Assembly (NCBI GenBank): GCA_052273485.1 | Contig: DAVZID010000032.1 | Coordinates: 1 to 36,736 of the forward strand | DNA: 36,736 nt | Source: Anthropogastromicrobium sp052273485 | GTDB taxonomy: Bacteria > Bacillota > Clostridia > Lachnospirales > Lachnospiraceae | Reading direction: 5' to 3' | Shown: piece after piece, positions 1 through 7,215 of the stretch | How the letters are laid out: each line of letters starts with the position of its first letter | Position numbering within the stretch: the first letter of the stretch is position 1 | Made by a program: the position numbers and the translations under genes | Notes under the pieces: model-generated | What the model was told of the DNA's origin: nothing | Databases searched by the model: none | What the model saw: only the letters and a program-made list of their open reading frames with translations

Positions 1-60
1 GATTTTATGCGGATTATAGACGATTACATGATAGACGAGGTGTCAAAGACCCGAGCATGA
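1..60 (+). CDS. 3' end of an unidentified upstream gene (partial)
   Basis: Frame 1 is open from the first base to a TGA at 58-60 and gives 19 residues ending in DEVSKTRA. A U-rich hairpin follows directly, which fits a gene end. Nineteen residues are too few to name a family, and the frame could be open by chance. Confidence 0.35.
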   Translation, partial: DFMRIIDDYMIDEVSKTRA

Positions 61-62
61 AG

Positions 63-100
63 TTTACCTTCACGAAGGTGAAGTAAAAATTTTTACTTTT
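63..100 (+). terminator. Weak Rho-independent terminator of the upstream gene
   Basis: TTTACCTTCAC (63-73) pairs with GTGAAGTAAA (78-87) around a GAAG loop with one bulged C. A stretch rich in T follows at 90-102. The stem is A/T-rich, so termination is probably partial. Confidence 0.45.
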
Positions 101-113
101 TTCAAAAAAACAC

Positions 114-142
114 TTGACGAAATCGCAAAAGTATTCTATACT
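114..142 (+). promoter_or_regulatory. Sigma-A promoter of tRNA-Cys
   Basis: TTGACG (114-119) and TATACT (137-142) are separated by exactly 17 bp, and an A-tract lies just upstream like an UP element. The tRNA begins 11 bp after the -10 box. Confidence 0.8.
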
Positions 143-153
143 ATAGAAGTCAC

Positions 154-224
154 GGCGATATAGCCAAGTGGTAAGGCGCGGGTCTGCAACACCCTTACCG
201 CCGGTTCAAATCCGGCTGTCGCCT
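154..224 (+). tRNA. tRNA-Cys (anticodon GCA)
   Basis: The sequence folds as a 71-nt cloverleaf. The acceptor arm GGCGATA (154-160) pairs with TGTCGCC (217-223) with one T-G pair. The anticodon loop CTGCAAC carries GCA. The T arm is GCCGG/TTCAAAT/CCGGC. The discriminator base is U73, which is characteristic of tRNA-Cys. CCA is not encoded and must be added after transcription. Promoter and terminator are its own, so it is a single-gene unit. Confidence 0.95.
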
Positions 225-227
225 GTC

Positions 228-260
228 AAGAGCTCTGAGAGATTCTCAGAGCTCTTTTTT
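228..260 (+). terminator. Terminator of tRNA-Cys
   Basis: AAGAGCTCTGAGA (228-240) pairs perfectly with TCTCAGAGCTCTT (244-256) around a 3-base loop, and the T-run extends to 260. It is a strong intrinsic terminator three bases after the tRNA. Confidence 0.9.
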
Positions 261-290
261 GTTTGTTAGGGGGACAACCCCCTAACAAAC
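261..290. repeat. Perfect 13-bp inverted repeat between convergent genes
   Basis: GTTTGTTAGGGGG (261-273) and CCCCCTAACAAAC (278-290) are exact complements around ACAA. It abuts the tRNA terminator and lies 6 bp beyond the stop of the minus-strand SIS gene. There is no T-run on the minus side, so it is not a classical terminator for that gene. It may stabilise the 3' end of the SIS mRNA or belong to a dispersed repeat family. Confidence 0.75.
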
Positions 291-296
291 ACCAAT

Positions 297-1292
297 TTAA
301 TAATCTAGACAGCGATAGTAGCGACGAATTTCCATCGGATGGCAATTGATAGCCTCCAAATGCACATCAATTCGGTTGGTGACAGCATGTGTGACAAGAT
401 GGGAAACAAAACCGCGGTATTGTGGTTTAATACCCAAAAGTGGATAGTCTGCCGCATCGATAATCGTGTAGTTGGCGCAGATTTTTGGAAGAAAAGCGGC
501 TACACGAAGAGACAATGGACGGCTGGCATCCTCACTGACAAAAAGAGTGACAGGGGTATCTCGCGAAATGATTTCAAGCGTTCCATGGAAAAATTCGCCA
601 GAAGACACAGTTTTTGTCGCCATCCAGTGCATTTCTTCCCAGTAGCACATACCGTATGAATAGGTGGATCCCCACTGGTTTCCAGCTCCGACAAAATAGT
701 GGAGTGCATCGTTGTAATGTTTTTTCGCGAAAGACTGTGCAAAGGAATCGGAAGAACGCTCGACGGAAATGAGAGCATCTGCGAGGAAGTGATCGAAGTT
801 TTCATAACAGTCCTCATAATAGTCAAACTCATGACGTAGAAATAAAATCCGGTCAGCTGCCATAAAAAGTTTGAGCTGTTCGTTTTGTGGATAGGAGATG
901 CAAAGTTCACACAGATTGCGAAGCTGCGGATTGGGATTATCGAGAAAAGCAAGGATCGTAGCATGTGCTGCATGTGCTTTTTCAACGGCCTGAATTATCT
1001 CAGGTGTACTTCCTGTTACAGAGGAATAAATTAGAAGGGTACCTTCCATGATGCGCTGATTGCCGGTTGTGATATACTCGGCTGCATTTTCTGCAAACAC
1101 CTCCATTGATGTAAATTCCTTCATATGGGAAACCGCTTGCAAAGCAGACGCGTATGTGCCGCCAATCCCAAGAAAGCACATATTTATAATGCCCTTTTCA
1201 AATGTGGCATCTAGAAAAGGATTGATTTGATGACGCAGAGCGAGTGCTCCAGTTACCGATTGACGTAGTGATTCCTCTTGAAACTTCAGCAT
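297..1292 (-). CDS. SIS-domain sugar-phosphate deglycase, FrlB/FraB family (paralogue of the frlB-like gene at 2636)
   Basis: A 331-residue cytoplasmic protein with two SIS (sugar isomerase) folds. The phosphate-binding loop is seen as SSVTGSTPE (residues 90-98). The second SIS domain carries E220 and H236, 16 residues apart (EEMHW then GEFFHG). This is the spacing of the catalytic Glu and His known in the FraB and FrlB deglycases. The C-terminus EIRRYYRCLDY also matches the family ending. Deglycases of this family split 6-phosphorylated Amadori products into glucose-6-phosphate and an amine. The start chosen, ATG at 1292, has GGAGG at correct distance; a longer reading from 1322 lacks this. 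It has its own promoter and faces the tRNA. It could act on a second glycation product, for example a glucosyl (Heyns) rather than fructosyl amine, as in Gfr systems with two deglycases; the substrate is inference. Confidence 0.85.
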   Translation of the reverse strand: MLKFQEESLRQSVTGALALRHQINPFLDATFEKGIINMCFLGIGGTYASALQAVSHMKEFTSMEVFAENAAEYITTGNQRIMEGTLLIYSSVTGSTPEIIQAVEKAHAAHATILAFLDNPNPQLRNLCELCISYPQNEQLKLFMAADRILFLRHEFDYYEDCYENFDHFLADALISVERSSDSFAQSFAKKHYNDALHYFVGAGNQWGSTYSYGMCYWEEMHWMATKTVSSGEFFHGTLEIISRDTPVTLFVSEDASRPLSLRVAAFLPKICANYTIIDAADYPLLGIKPQYRGFVSHLVTHAVTNRIDVHLEAINCHPMEIRRYYRCLDY

Positions 1293-1374
1293 AAAAATAC
1301 CTCCATATATGATTGGGAACAATTCAAAGCCATAAAAGATGGTTCTGAATTTGGTCCTGAATTACTATTAAAAG

Positions 1375-1415
1375 TAATATAACATCATAATACAATACAT
1401 AATAATAAAAGGCAA
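1375..1415 (-). promoter_or_regulatory. Promoter and candidate operator of the minus-strand SIS gene
   Basis: On the minus strand TTGCCT (1415-1410) and TATTAT (1392-1387) are 17 bp apart. The candidate operator TATTATGATGTTATATTA (1392-1375) overlaps the -10 box. It shares the ATGATGT core with sites in front of the GntR gene and the frlB operon, so repression by the neighbouring regulator is likely. Confidence 0.6.
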
Positions 1416-1417
1416 GA

Positions 1418-1444
1418 AAAAAATTGCAGTGACTGCAATTTTTT
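1418..1444 (-). terminator. Terminator after the GntR gene (bidirectional shape)
   Basis: AAAAAATTGCAG (1418-1429) and CTGCAATTTTTT (1433-1444) form a perfect stem with a TGA loop. On the minus strand the T side ends the regulator transcript before the SIS promoter, so the two minus-strand genes are separate units. Confidence 0.8.
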
Positions 1445-1507
1445 CTGCCATCTGTTTTGTTGTCTGAAATAGGCTGCGAAAGTTTCATCGGTGGTAGTTG
1501 GACTTAT

Positions 1508-2266
1508 TTAGCTGTTGATATTCGAAGTCATTTGAGTGCCCGGACTCTGCGTGCGGATGGTATAGGAAATTCGATCACCGCGCACAAGAGAACGAGAGTA
1601 ATGGATTGGTGTGCCATCGGCTGCGTAGCAAGTCTTTTGCATCAAAAAAAGTGGATCGCCTGCCTGACAATGGAGGATGGAGGCCTGCTCGGCGTTTGCA
1701 ATACGGACAGAAATCTCACATACAGATTCACCGCGGGATACATGGTAATATTTGTCCAAAAGCTCATAAAAAGAGACATCGCCTGTCATGCGGTCAAGAA
1801 AATCTGGGTAATTCAAAGAAGAAACATAAATTTCATCTAGGGCAAGCGGCGAATCATCCTCGAAGATCAATCGCTGTACGTAACAGACAGGCTCATTGGA
1901 CTGAAGTGAAAGTGTATCACATAAAAATTCCTCAGCAGGCTGCAGTTCCTTCTTTAACAAAAGATGATGAGACTGATGTCCAAGTGCGGATAGATAATTG
2001 GTAAAACCAGCTTGATCCTTTAAATCAACGCTTTTTGGCTGAGTGGAAACAAAGGTACCTTTTCCACGATGCTTTTCAAGAATATGCTGGTCAGTGAGCT
2101 GCTGGATGGCCTTGCGGACGGTAATGCGGCTTACTTGATACTGTTCACATAGTTCTTCCTCGCTAGGAAGGCGGTCACCCGGCAGATATTTTTTTTCGTT
2201 CAATGCTTGACGGATCTCGGCTTCAAGCTGTATATAAAGTGGTTTCAGACTATTTGTGTCTAACAT
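1508..2266 (-). CDS. frlR: GntR-family transcriptional regulator, HutC/FrlR type (wHTH + UTRA)
   Basis: A 252-residue regulator. The N-terminal winged helix (about residues 8-77) contains the GntR hallmark PGDRLPSEEELCEQYQVSR and a TVRKAIQQL recognition helix. The remainder (about 90-240) is a UTRA ligand-binding domain with the typical VQRLIFEDDSPLALDEIY stretch. The ATG at 2266 has GGGGGA at good distance. HutC-type regulators bind the substrate or a phosphorylated intermediate and lose DNA affinity. It sits between the two deglycase genes, divergent from the main operon, as frlR is linked to frl genes in other bacteria. It probably controls both sides and itself through the shared ATGATGT sites. 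The effector, probably a fructosamine-6-phosphate, is inferred. Confidence 0.88.
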   Translation of the reverse strand: MLDTNSLKPLYIQLEAEIRQALNEKKYLPGDRLPSEEELCEQYQVSRITVRKAIQQLTDQHILEKHRGKGTFVSTQPKSVDLKDQAGFTNYLSALGHQSHHLLLKKELQPAEEFLCDTLSLQSNEPVCYVQRLIFEDDSPLALDEIYVSSLNYPDFLDRMTGDVSFYELLDKYYHVSRGESVCEISVRIANAEQASILHCQAGDPLFLMQKTCYAADGTPIHYSRSLVRGDRISYTIRTQSPGTQMTSNINS

Positions 2267-2304
2267 AAGTTCCCCCTGATCATAGTATTGTTAGGATAAA
2301 GACA

Positions 2305-2366
2305 TTATATGATGTCATATTATGTGTATCAAAATTTAGTATAGTAAAAAGAGAGAGAAAAGTCAA
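2305..2366 (-). promoter_or_regulatory. GntR gene promoter with candidate autoregulatory operator
   Basis: On the minus strand TTGACT (2366-2361) and TATACT (2343-2338) are 17 bp apart. Downstream of the start point lies ATATGATGTCATAT (2307-2320), two exact 6-bp complementary arms around TG, inside the longer site TTATATGATGTCATATTA (2305-2322). A site placed here would block elongation or initiation, fitting autorepression. Confidence 0.65.
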
Positions 2367-2487
2367 GATTTGCTGTTTTTACATTGCGATTTGTTCATGC
2401 ATATGCCAATATGTATGGTTTTTCATAACTCTACCTGTGAACAGTAAAAAAAATTTGCTACTTTAATGCGGTAATTCAAAAAAACAC

Positions 2488-2516
2488 TTGACAAATGAAT
2501 AAACTTGGTATAACAT
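2488..2516 (+). promoter_or_regulatory. Promoter of the frlB operon
   Basis: TTGACA (2488-2493) is perfect. The -10 is either TAACAT (2511-2516) at 17 bp or TATAAC (2509-2514) at 15 bp with an extended TGG in front. The 18 bases TTCAAAAAAACACTTGAC (2475-2492) are identical to those in front of the tRNA-Cys promoter at 101-118. Confidence 0.7.
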
Positions 2517-2523
2517 AAAGCAA

Positions 2524-2602
2524 AACGTTATATAACGTTATAATACAAAAGGTCATTACATGATGTAATGTTTGAATTGAAAATTTTGATAAAAACATCA
2601 TG
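2524..2602 (+). promoter_or_regulatory. Operator cluster in the frlB operon leader
   Basis: Three elements lie between the promoter and the frlB start. AACGTTATATAACGTT (2524-2539) is a perfect 16-bp palindrome just after the start point. CATTACATGATGTAATG (2554-2570) is a 17-bp palindrome with a central G and contains ATGATGT. A further ATGATGT core occurs inverted at 2596-2602. The second element is the strongest candidate for the GntR-type dimer, because its core recurs at the other two promoters of the locus. Confidence 0.6.
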
Positions 2603-2635
2603 ATATAAGACCAGAATACAAATGGAGGGTTACAC

Positions 2636-3613
2636 ATGAAAGCAGAACATCTTTCCCAGATCCAGGCTGCAGTAGCAGCTGTTAAAGAGAGAAAAACAAT
2701 CCGCAGATTTTATTTCGTTGCATGCGGAGGCTCTCAGGCATCCATGATGCCAATTCAGTACATGTTTGACCGCGAGACCAGCATTCCGTCCGCTATTTAC
2801 ACTTCCAATGAGTTTGTAAAGGCAACGCCGAAGGTGCTGGATGATACCTGCGTTGTATTAACAATTTCCCATTCTGGAAATACACCAGAGACTGTCAGAG
2901 CAGCAGAGCTGGCAAAGGAAAAGGGAGCTGTCTCTATTTCCCTGACCAATCTTGTTGATTCTCCGCTGTGGAAGGCTTGTGAGTATCCGATCCATTATGA
3001 GCATGGTCCGGAGGCTGACCCGAACGACCTTAGCAAGGTAATTCTGTATACACTGGCATTTGAAATGTTGAATATAGTTGAGCCGTCTGAGAAGTGGACA
3101 AAGGGCGCAGAGTCTTTAAAGAACCTTACAGAAGTAACCGAGCGCATCAAGGCAAAGTATGCAGATTTTGGTTTACAGTGGGGCAAGGATTACAAGCGTG
3201 AAACTGTAATCTACACAATGGGAAGTGGCGCAAACTATGGCGAGATGTATTCCCTGGCAATCTGTCTGTTTATGGAAATGCAGTGGATTCATTCGAATTG
3301 CATTCATTCAGGAGAATATTTCCATGGACCGTTTGAGGTAACCGATTTTGATGTACCGTTTGTACTGGTTAAAGGCATTGGAGCAACCAGAGAACTAGAT
3401 GAAAGAGCATACAATTTCTGCAGTAAGTTTTCACAGAAACTGGCAGTAATTGATGAGGCAGAGTTTGATCTGACCGGAATTGAGCCAGGCGTACAGGAGT
3501 ATGTAGCACCGCTGTTAGCTGGCACAGTTGTTCGTGAGATGATTGATTCTCTTGCACATGAGAGAGGTCATGCACTGTCTGTCCGCAGATATATGTGGCA
3601 GATGGAGTATTAA
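2636..3613 (+). CDS. frlB: Fructosamine-6-phosphate deglycase (FrlB/FraB-like SIS protein)
   Basis: A 325-residue protein with two SIS domains. It starts the main operon with GGAGGG six bases before ATG. The N-terminal FYFVACGGSQ and the loop ISHSGNTPET (77-86) bind sugar phosphate. E214 and H230 (in FMEMQW and GEYFHGP) sit 16 residues apart, the spacing of the Glu/His pair that carries out deglycation in FraB and FrlB. The C-terminus SVRRYMWQMEY resembles the FrlB ending. The family cleaves a 6-phospho-fructosamine to glucose-6-phosphate and the free amino acid. Next to a FrlD-like kinase this role is strongly supported. The amine partner (lysine, asparagine, other amino acid or peptide) cannot be read from sequence. 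Confidence 0.88.
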   Translation: MKAEHLSQIQAAVAAVKERKTIRRFYFVACGGSQASMMPIQYMFDRETSIPSAIYTSNEFVKATPKVLDDTCVVLTISHSGNTPETVRAAELAKEKGAVSISLTNLVDSPLWKACEYPIHYEHGPEADPNDLSKVILYTLAFEMLNIVEPSEKWTKGAESLKNLTEVTERIKAKYADFGLQWGKDYKRETVIYTMGSGANYGEMYSLAICLFMEMQWIHSNCIHSGEYFHGPFEVTDFDVPFVLVKGIGATRELDERAYNFCSKFSQKLAVIDEAEFDLTGIEPGVQEYVAPLLAGTVVREMIDSLAHERGHALSVRRYMWQMEY

Positions 3614-3622
3614 TAAGTAAGG

Positions 3623-3672
3623 TCTCCTGCTTTTTCTGCATGAAGCAGGAAAGCAGGAGATCGCTTTTTTTT
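3623..3672 (+). terminator. Intra-operon terminator or attenuating hairpin
   Basis: TCTCCTGCTTT (3623-3633) pairs exactly with AAAGCAGGAGA (3650-3660), with a smaller CTGC/GCAG stem inside. TCGC and eight T follow (3665-3672). There is no obvious new promoter before the kinase gene 20 bp on, so the hairpin probably lowers expression of downstream genes relative to the deglycase. Confidence 0.75.
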
Positions 3673-3692
3673 ACAGACAGGAGGACGCACAA

Positions 3693-4508
3693 ATGAAGCT
3701 GATTGCAGTTGGAGATAATGTGACAGACTGTTATCTGGATGAGGGTATTTACTATCCGGGTGGAAATGCAGTCAATGTAGCAGTAGATTGTAAAAGAGAC
3801 GGCGCTGAGAAGGTAAATTATATTGGCGTGTTTGGAAATGACGAGAGAGCAGATTATATCAGAGCGTGTATGGAAGAGGAAGGCGTAACTTGTGAGCGAT
3901 CCAGAAAGGTATTTGCACCAACCTGTCAGCCAGGCGTAAAGATCAATGAAGAGGGCGATCGAATCTTTGTCGGAGGAATCCGTGATACCTGCCAGCACTT
4001 GTTTTCAATCAGACTTCAAAGAGAGGATCTGGAAGTGATCAAGGAGTATGATATCTGTCATACGAGCTGCTATTCCAATCTGGAATATGAGCTAGAAACC
4101 TTAAGCCGTGTCTGTGATGTTTCATTTGATTTTTCAGATGAGCATGATGATGAGTATATGAAGCGGGTATGCCCGTTCGTCACCTATGCATTTTTCTCTG
4201 GATCGGACCTGTCTGAAGAAGAAATCCATGCGCTTGCAAAAAAAGCAGCAGGATATGGTACAAAAATTATTGGTATTACACGTGGCTCAAAGGGTTCCGT
4301 ATTTTATGATGGAACACAGTTTTACACACAAGGAATTTGCAAGGTAGACGTAGTAGATGCAATGGGTGCAGGTGATGCCTTCATCGCGGCATTTTTACGC
4401 CACTATGCAGACAAGAAAGATATGAAGGAAGCACTTAGTTATGCAGCAGAGCGTGCCGCATATGCTTGTACATATGCGGGTGGATTTGGTCATCCGCACA
4501 AGGCATGA
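3693..4508 (+). CDS. frlD: PfkB-family fructosamine kinase (FrlD-like)
   Basis: A 271-residue ribokinase-fold (PfkB) sugar kinase, near FrlD in length. It opens with AVGDNVTDCY and GGNAVNVAV (23-31), both FrlD-like substrate-side motifs. It contains FDFSDEHDD (146-153) at the position of the FrlD DFSD motif. It carries the PfkB signature DAMGAGDAF with D228 as catalytic base. FrlD enzymes phosphorylate fructosyl-amino acids at C6, which makes the substrate of the deglycase. AGGAGG precedes the ATG. The binding-protein gene starts 14 bp after the stop, so kinase and importer are co-transcribed. The exact substrate remains open. Confidence 0.87.
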   Translation: MKLIAVGDNVTDCYLDEGIYYPGGNAVNVAVDCKRDGAEKVNYIGVFGNDERADYIRACMEEEGVTCERSRKVFAPTCQPGVKINEEGDRIFVGGIRDTCQHLFSIRLQREDLEVIKEYDICHTSCYSNLEYELETLSRVCDVSFDFSDEHDDEYMKRVCPFVTYAFFSGSDLSEEEIHALAKKAAGYGTKIIGITRGSKGSVFYDGTQFYTQGICKVDVVDAMGAGDAFIAAFLRHYADKKDMKEALSYAAERAAYACTYAGGFGHPHKA

Positions 4509-4522
4509 GAAGGAGGAAGGCT

Positions 4523-6133
4523 ATGAACAGAAGAGTAATGGCAGTGACAGCAGCGACAGTAATGAGTATATCTGGTTTTGCAGTGCCGGCAGTGGCAGAT
4601 GAGGAAGAAGTTGTTTCAATTCAGATCAGTGCTTCAATTACATCAATGGATCCATTGATTGGTGGAGATTCAACAAATGTTGCAGTTATTTCGAATACGA
4701 TGGAAGGATTGTTTGTTGTTGATGCGGATGGGCAGATTCAAAATGGTCTGTGTGATTCCTATGAGGTATCTGATGATCAGAAGACGTATACCTTCCATAT
4801 TCGTGACAATGCAAAATGGAGTGATGGCACACCAGTAACGGCGCAGGATTTTGAATATGCTTGGAAGAGAAATGCAACGGCGCAGGGGGATTATAGTACC
4901 TTTACCTATCAGATTGAGATGGCTGCAATTAAAAACTATGAGGCAGTTACTTCAGGTGAAGCAGATGCAAGTGAGCTTGGCGTAACAGCAGTAGATGACA
5001 ATACCTTACAGGTAGAGCTAGAATATCCAGTGCCATTTTTCTTAAATCTTTTGACCTTCTCTCCGTGGGCACCTGTAAAAGAAAGCAAGCTGACAGAAGA
5101 GGGTGATCAGTTCGGTGTGGATAAGGATAGTGTCTTGTATTGTGGTGCTTATACACTTGATCAGTGGGATGTCGGCGGAAATACCATTGTGCTTAAGAAG
5201 AATCCAGATTATTGGGATGCAGAGAATGTAGATGTAGATGAGATTGATCTTGTTGTTATCAGTGATACACAGCAGGCGGTTATGGCTTATCAGAATGGGG
5301 ATGTGGACAACGTTACGCTGACAGGCGATATGGTTAGCATGTATCAGGACGATCCAGAGTTTTCGAATGTTTTAGGTGCGTTTAATTACTATTTGATGGT
5401 TAATACATCTCTCGATGGTTATGACAATAAAAACTTACGTCAGGCAATCGCTTATGCGATCGACAGAGAGAGTCTTTGCAATAATGTATTAAATGATGGT
5501 TCTGTTCCTGCTTATAATATGGTAATGAAAGGTCTTGTAAGCAACTCAGATGGTGAGGATTTTGCAGAGGCAAGCGGACAGTACTTCCAGTATGATACCG
5601 AGAAGGCAAAGGAACTTTGGGAGAAGGCAAAGGAAGAGACTGACTTAAGAGAAATTAATATTGTTTATGATGAAGAAAAGGATTTTGCAGCCAATACTGC
5701 CGCATTTATTCAGTCTGAATTGGAGAGTACACTGGATGGCTTAACTGTAAATATCGCCAGTACACCAAAGAAAAATAGAATTCAGTTGGCACAGGATCAT
5801 GACTATGAGATTGAATTGTGGGCTTGGGGACCAGATTATGCAGATCCTACTGCAATCTTAGCGATGTATGAATCCAATCATCCATCAAATTATTCTCTGT
5901 GGTCAAGTGACGAGTTTGACAAACTGTACAACGAGGCCAACACCACACTGGCAGGTGACGAGGCTGCACGTTGGGATAACCTGATCAAGTGTAATGATAT
6001 TTGCACTGAGAATGCAGGCTGCATTCCGCTCTTCCAGACCGGCTCTGCAACACTTACAAAGTCAAATGTAACTGGAATTACGGAGCATAACACCGGTGTT
6101 CCGTGTTACTACAAGTTTGTAGAGAAGGATTGA
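4523..6133 (+). CDS. oppA: Oligopeptide-type ABC transporter substrate-binding protein (SBP_bac_5)
   Basis: A 536-residue exported protein of the OppA/DppA family. The ATG at 4523 has AGGAGG at good spacing; an upstream in-frame reading from 4466 overlaps the kinase and lacks a ribosome site. Residues 1-26 form a Sec signal peptide ending AVPAVA before DEEE, a good signal peptidase I site. Family marks are the SITSMDPLIGGDS start, the YTFHIRDNAKWSDGTPVTAQDFEYAWKR-type cluster (only partly quoted here: WSDGTPVTAQDF) and LRQAIAYAIDRESL. No cysteine follows the signal hydrophobic stretch, so it lacks the lipobox that normally anchors such proteins in Gram-positives. In this operon the likely cargo is a glycated amino acid or peptide (inference). 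Confidence 0.9.
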   Translation: MNRRVMAVTAATVMSISGFAVPAVADEEEVVSIQISASITSMDPLIGGDSTNVAVISNTMEGLFVVDADGQIQNGLCDSYEVSDDQKTYTFHIRDNAKWSDGTPVTAQDFEYAWKRNATAQGDYSTFTYQIEMAAIKNYEAVTSGEADASELGVTAVDDNTLQVELEYPVPFFLNLLTFSPWAPVKESKLTEEGDQFGVDKDSVLYCGAYTLDQWDVGGNTIVLKKNPDYWDAENVDVDEIDLVVISDTQQAVMAYQNGDVDNVTLTGDMVSMYQDDPEFSNVLGAFNYYLMVNTSLDGYDNKNLRQAIAYAIDRESLCNNVLNDGSVPAYNMVMKGLVSNSDGEDFAEASGQYFQYDTEKAKELWEKAKEETDLREINIVYDEEKDFAANTAAFIQSELESTLDGLTVNIASTPKKNRIQLAQDHDYEIELWAWGPDYADPTAILAMYESNHPSNYSLWSSDEFDKLYNEANTTLAGDEAARWDNLIKCNDICTENAGCIPLFQTGSATLTKSNVTGITEHNTGVPCYYKFVEKD

Positions 6134-6169
6134 TAAAAGAAAAAAATAGGTGCAATCGTATCTGCACAC

Positions 6170-6247
6170 AAAGAGGATGTGCCCGGGGCGAAGCAGCTTT
6201 GGACAGATCCTCTTTTAAAAAGGCTACTATTTCGAAAAAAATAGTGG
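6170..6247 (+). promoter_or_regulatory. Two mRNA hairpins after the binding-protein gene
   Basis: AAAGAGGAT (6170-6178) pairs with ATCCTCTTT (6207-6215) around a 28-base loop. CTACTATTT (6224-6232) pairs with AAATAGTGG (6239-6247) around six bases. Neither has a strong T-run. Hairpins at this place in ABC operons commonly protect the abundant binding-protein mRNA and reduce read-through to the permeases. Confidence 0.55.
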
Positions 6248-6277
6248 CAAAAAGTCTTTGACAGGAGGAAAATCCGA

Positions 6278-7213
6278 ATGAAAAAATTTGTGTTAAAGCG
6301 AACCTGCATTGCATTGCTGACAGTCTTCCTGATCTTGTTGCTTTTATTTTTGATGCTTGACTTTATGCCGGGTTCGCCATTTAATAACGAAGAAAAAATG
6401 AGCGCAGAGCAAATCGCAGATTTGTATCATAAATATGGACTAGATCAGCCAATCATTACAAGATTTTTCTTATATTTGAAAAATATGCTTCACGGTGATT
6501 TTGGTATTTCCTATAGTCTTCAGGTTAATATGAAGATTAGCGAGATGATTGGACCAAAAATTTTAGTGACCATTCGTCTTGGCCTTCAAGCTGCGATTGT
6601 TGGAACGATTATCGGTGCACTGCTTGGAATTATTGCTGCACTGCGAAAGAATACATGGATAGACACGGTTACTACCATTGTCTCAGTACTTGGTGTCAGT
6701 CTTCCATCATTTGTCTTTGCGCTTTTACTGTCTTACTTTTTTGGATTTAAGTTTAAGATGTTTCCGTTCATTTACAGTACAAAAAATGAATTTCAATCGA
6801 CAATTCTTCCAACCATTTCGCTTTCTATGTTTACAATTGCAAGTGTTGCACGTTACACCAGATCGGAAATGGTAGATATTTTAAATTCGGATTATTATCT
6901 GTTGTCAGATTCAAAAGGACTTCCGAAGGCAAAGCTGATTCTTCATCATGCCATTCGAAATGCGATGATTAGCGTTATTACGGTACTTGCACCATTGATT
7001 GTAAATTTAATGACAGGAAGTTTGGTAATTGAAAAGGCATTTAGTATTCCAGGTCTGGGAAGTCTTTATGTCAGCGCAATCCAATCAAATGATTTTAATG
7101 TTGTTTTAGCCATTAGTTTTATCTACAGTTTGATGTTTATCTTTACGATGCTTCTGGTTGATATTCTCTATGGTGTGATTGATCCTAGAATACGACTGGC
7201 GAAAGGAGAATGA
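6278..7213 (+). CDS. oppB: Oligopeptide-type ABC permease, OppB/DppB family
   Basis: A 311-residue inner-membrane permease with about six membrane segments. The first is at residues 9-30, followed by an external region with the family YGLDQPIITRFFLYLKNMLHGDFGIS stretch (key residues YGLDQP and GDFGIS). The cytoplasmic EAA-like loop contains SKGLPKAKLILHHAIRNA, which docks on the ATPases. The first half of the loop is unusual (YYLLSDSKG instead of the common YxxTARAKG). AGGAGG precedes ATG. It forms the pore with the next gene product. Confidence 0.92.
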   Translation: MKKFVLKRTCIALLTVFLILLLLFLMLDFMPGSPFNNEEKMSAEQIADLYHKYGLDQPIITRFFLYLKNMLHGDFGISYSLQVNMKISEMIGPKILVTIRLGLQAAIVGTIIGALLGIIAALRKNTWIDTVTTIVSVLGVSLPSFVFALLLSYFFGFKFKMFPFIYSTKNEFQSTILPTISLSMFTIASVARYTRSEMVDILNSDYYLLSDSKGLPKAKLILHHAIRNAMISVITVLAPLIVNLMTGSLVIEKAFSIPGLGSLYVSAIQSNDFNVVLAISFIYSLMFIFTMLLVDILYGVIDPRIRLAKGE

Positions 7214-7215
7214 TT

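Noticed and set aside
500..985. Overlapping open frames on either strand, for example 500-985 minus, 1606-2004 plus, 3369-3998 minus and 13248-13607 minus
   Set aside because: They lie inside well-supported genes in other frames, lack ribosome sites and give low-complexity or cysteine-rich proteins without family motifs.
1508..2266. The GntR gene as part of one transcript with the SIS gene
   Set aside because: A perfect terminator (1418-1444) and a separate promoter (1410-1415 with 1387-1392) lie between them on the minus strand.
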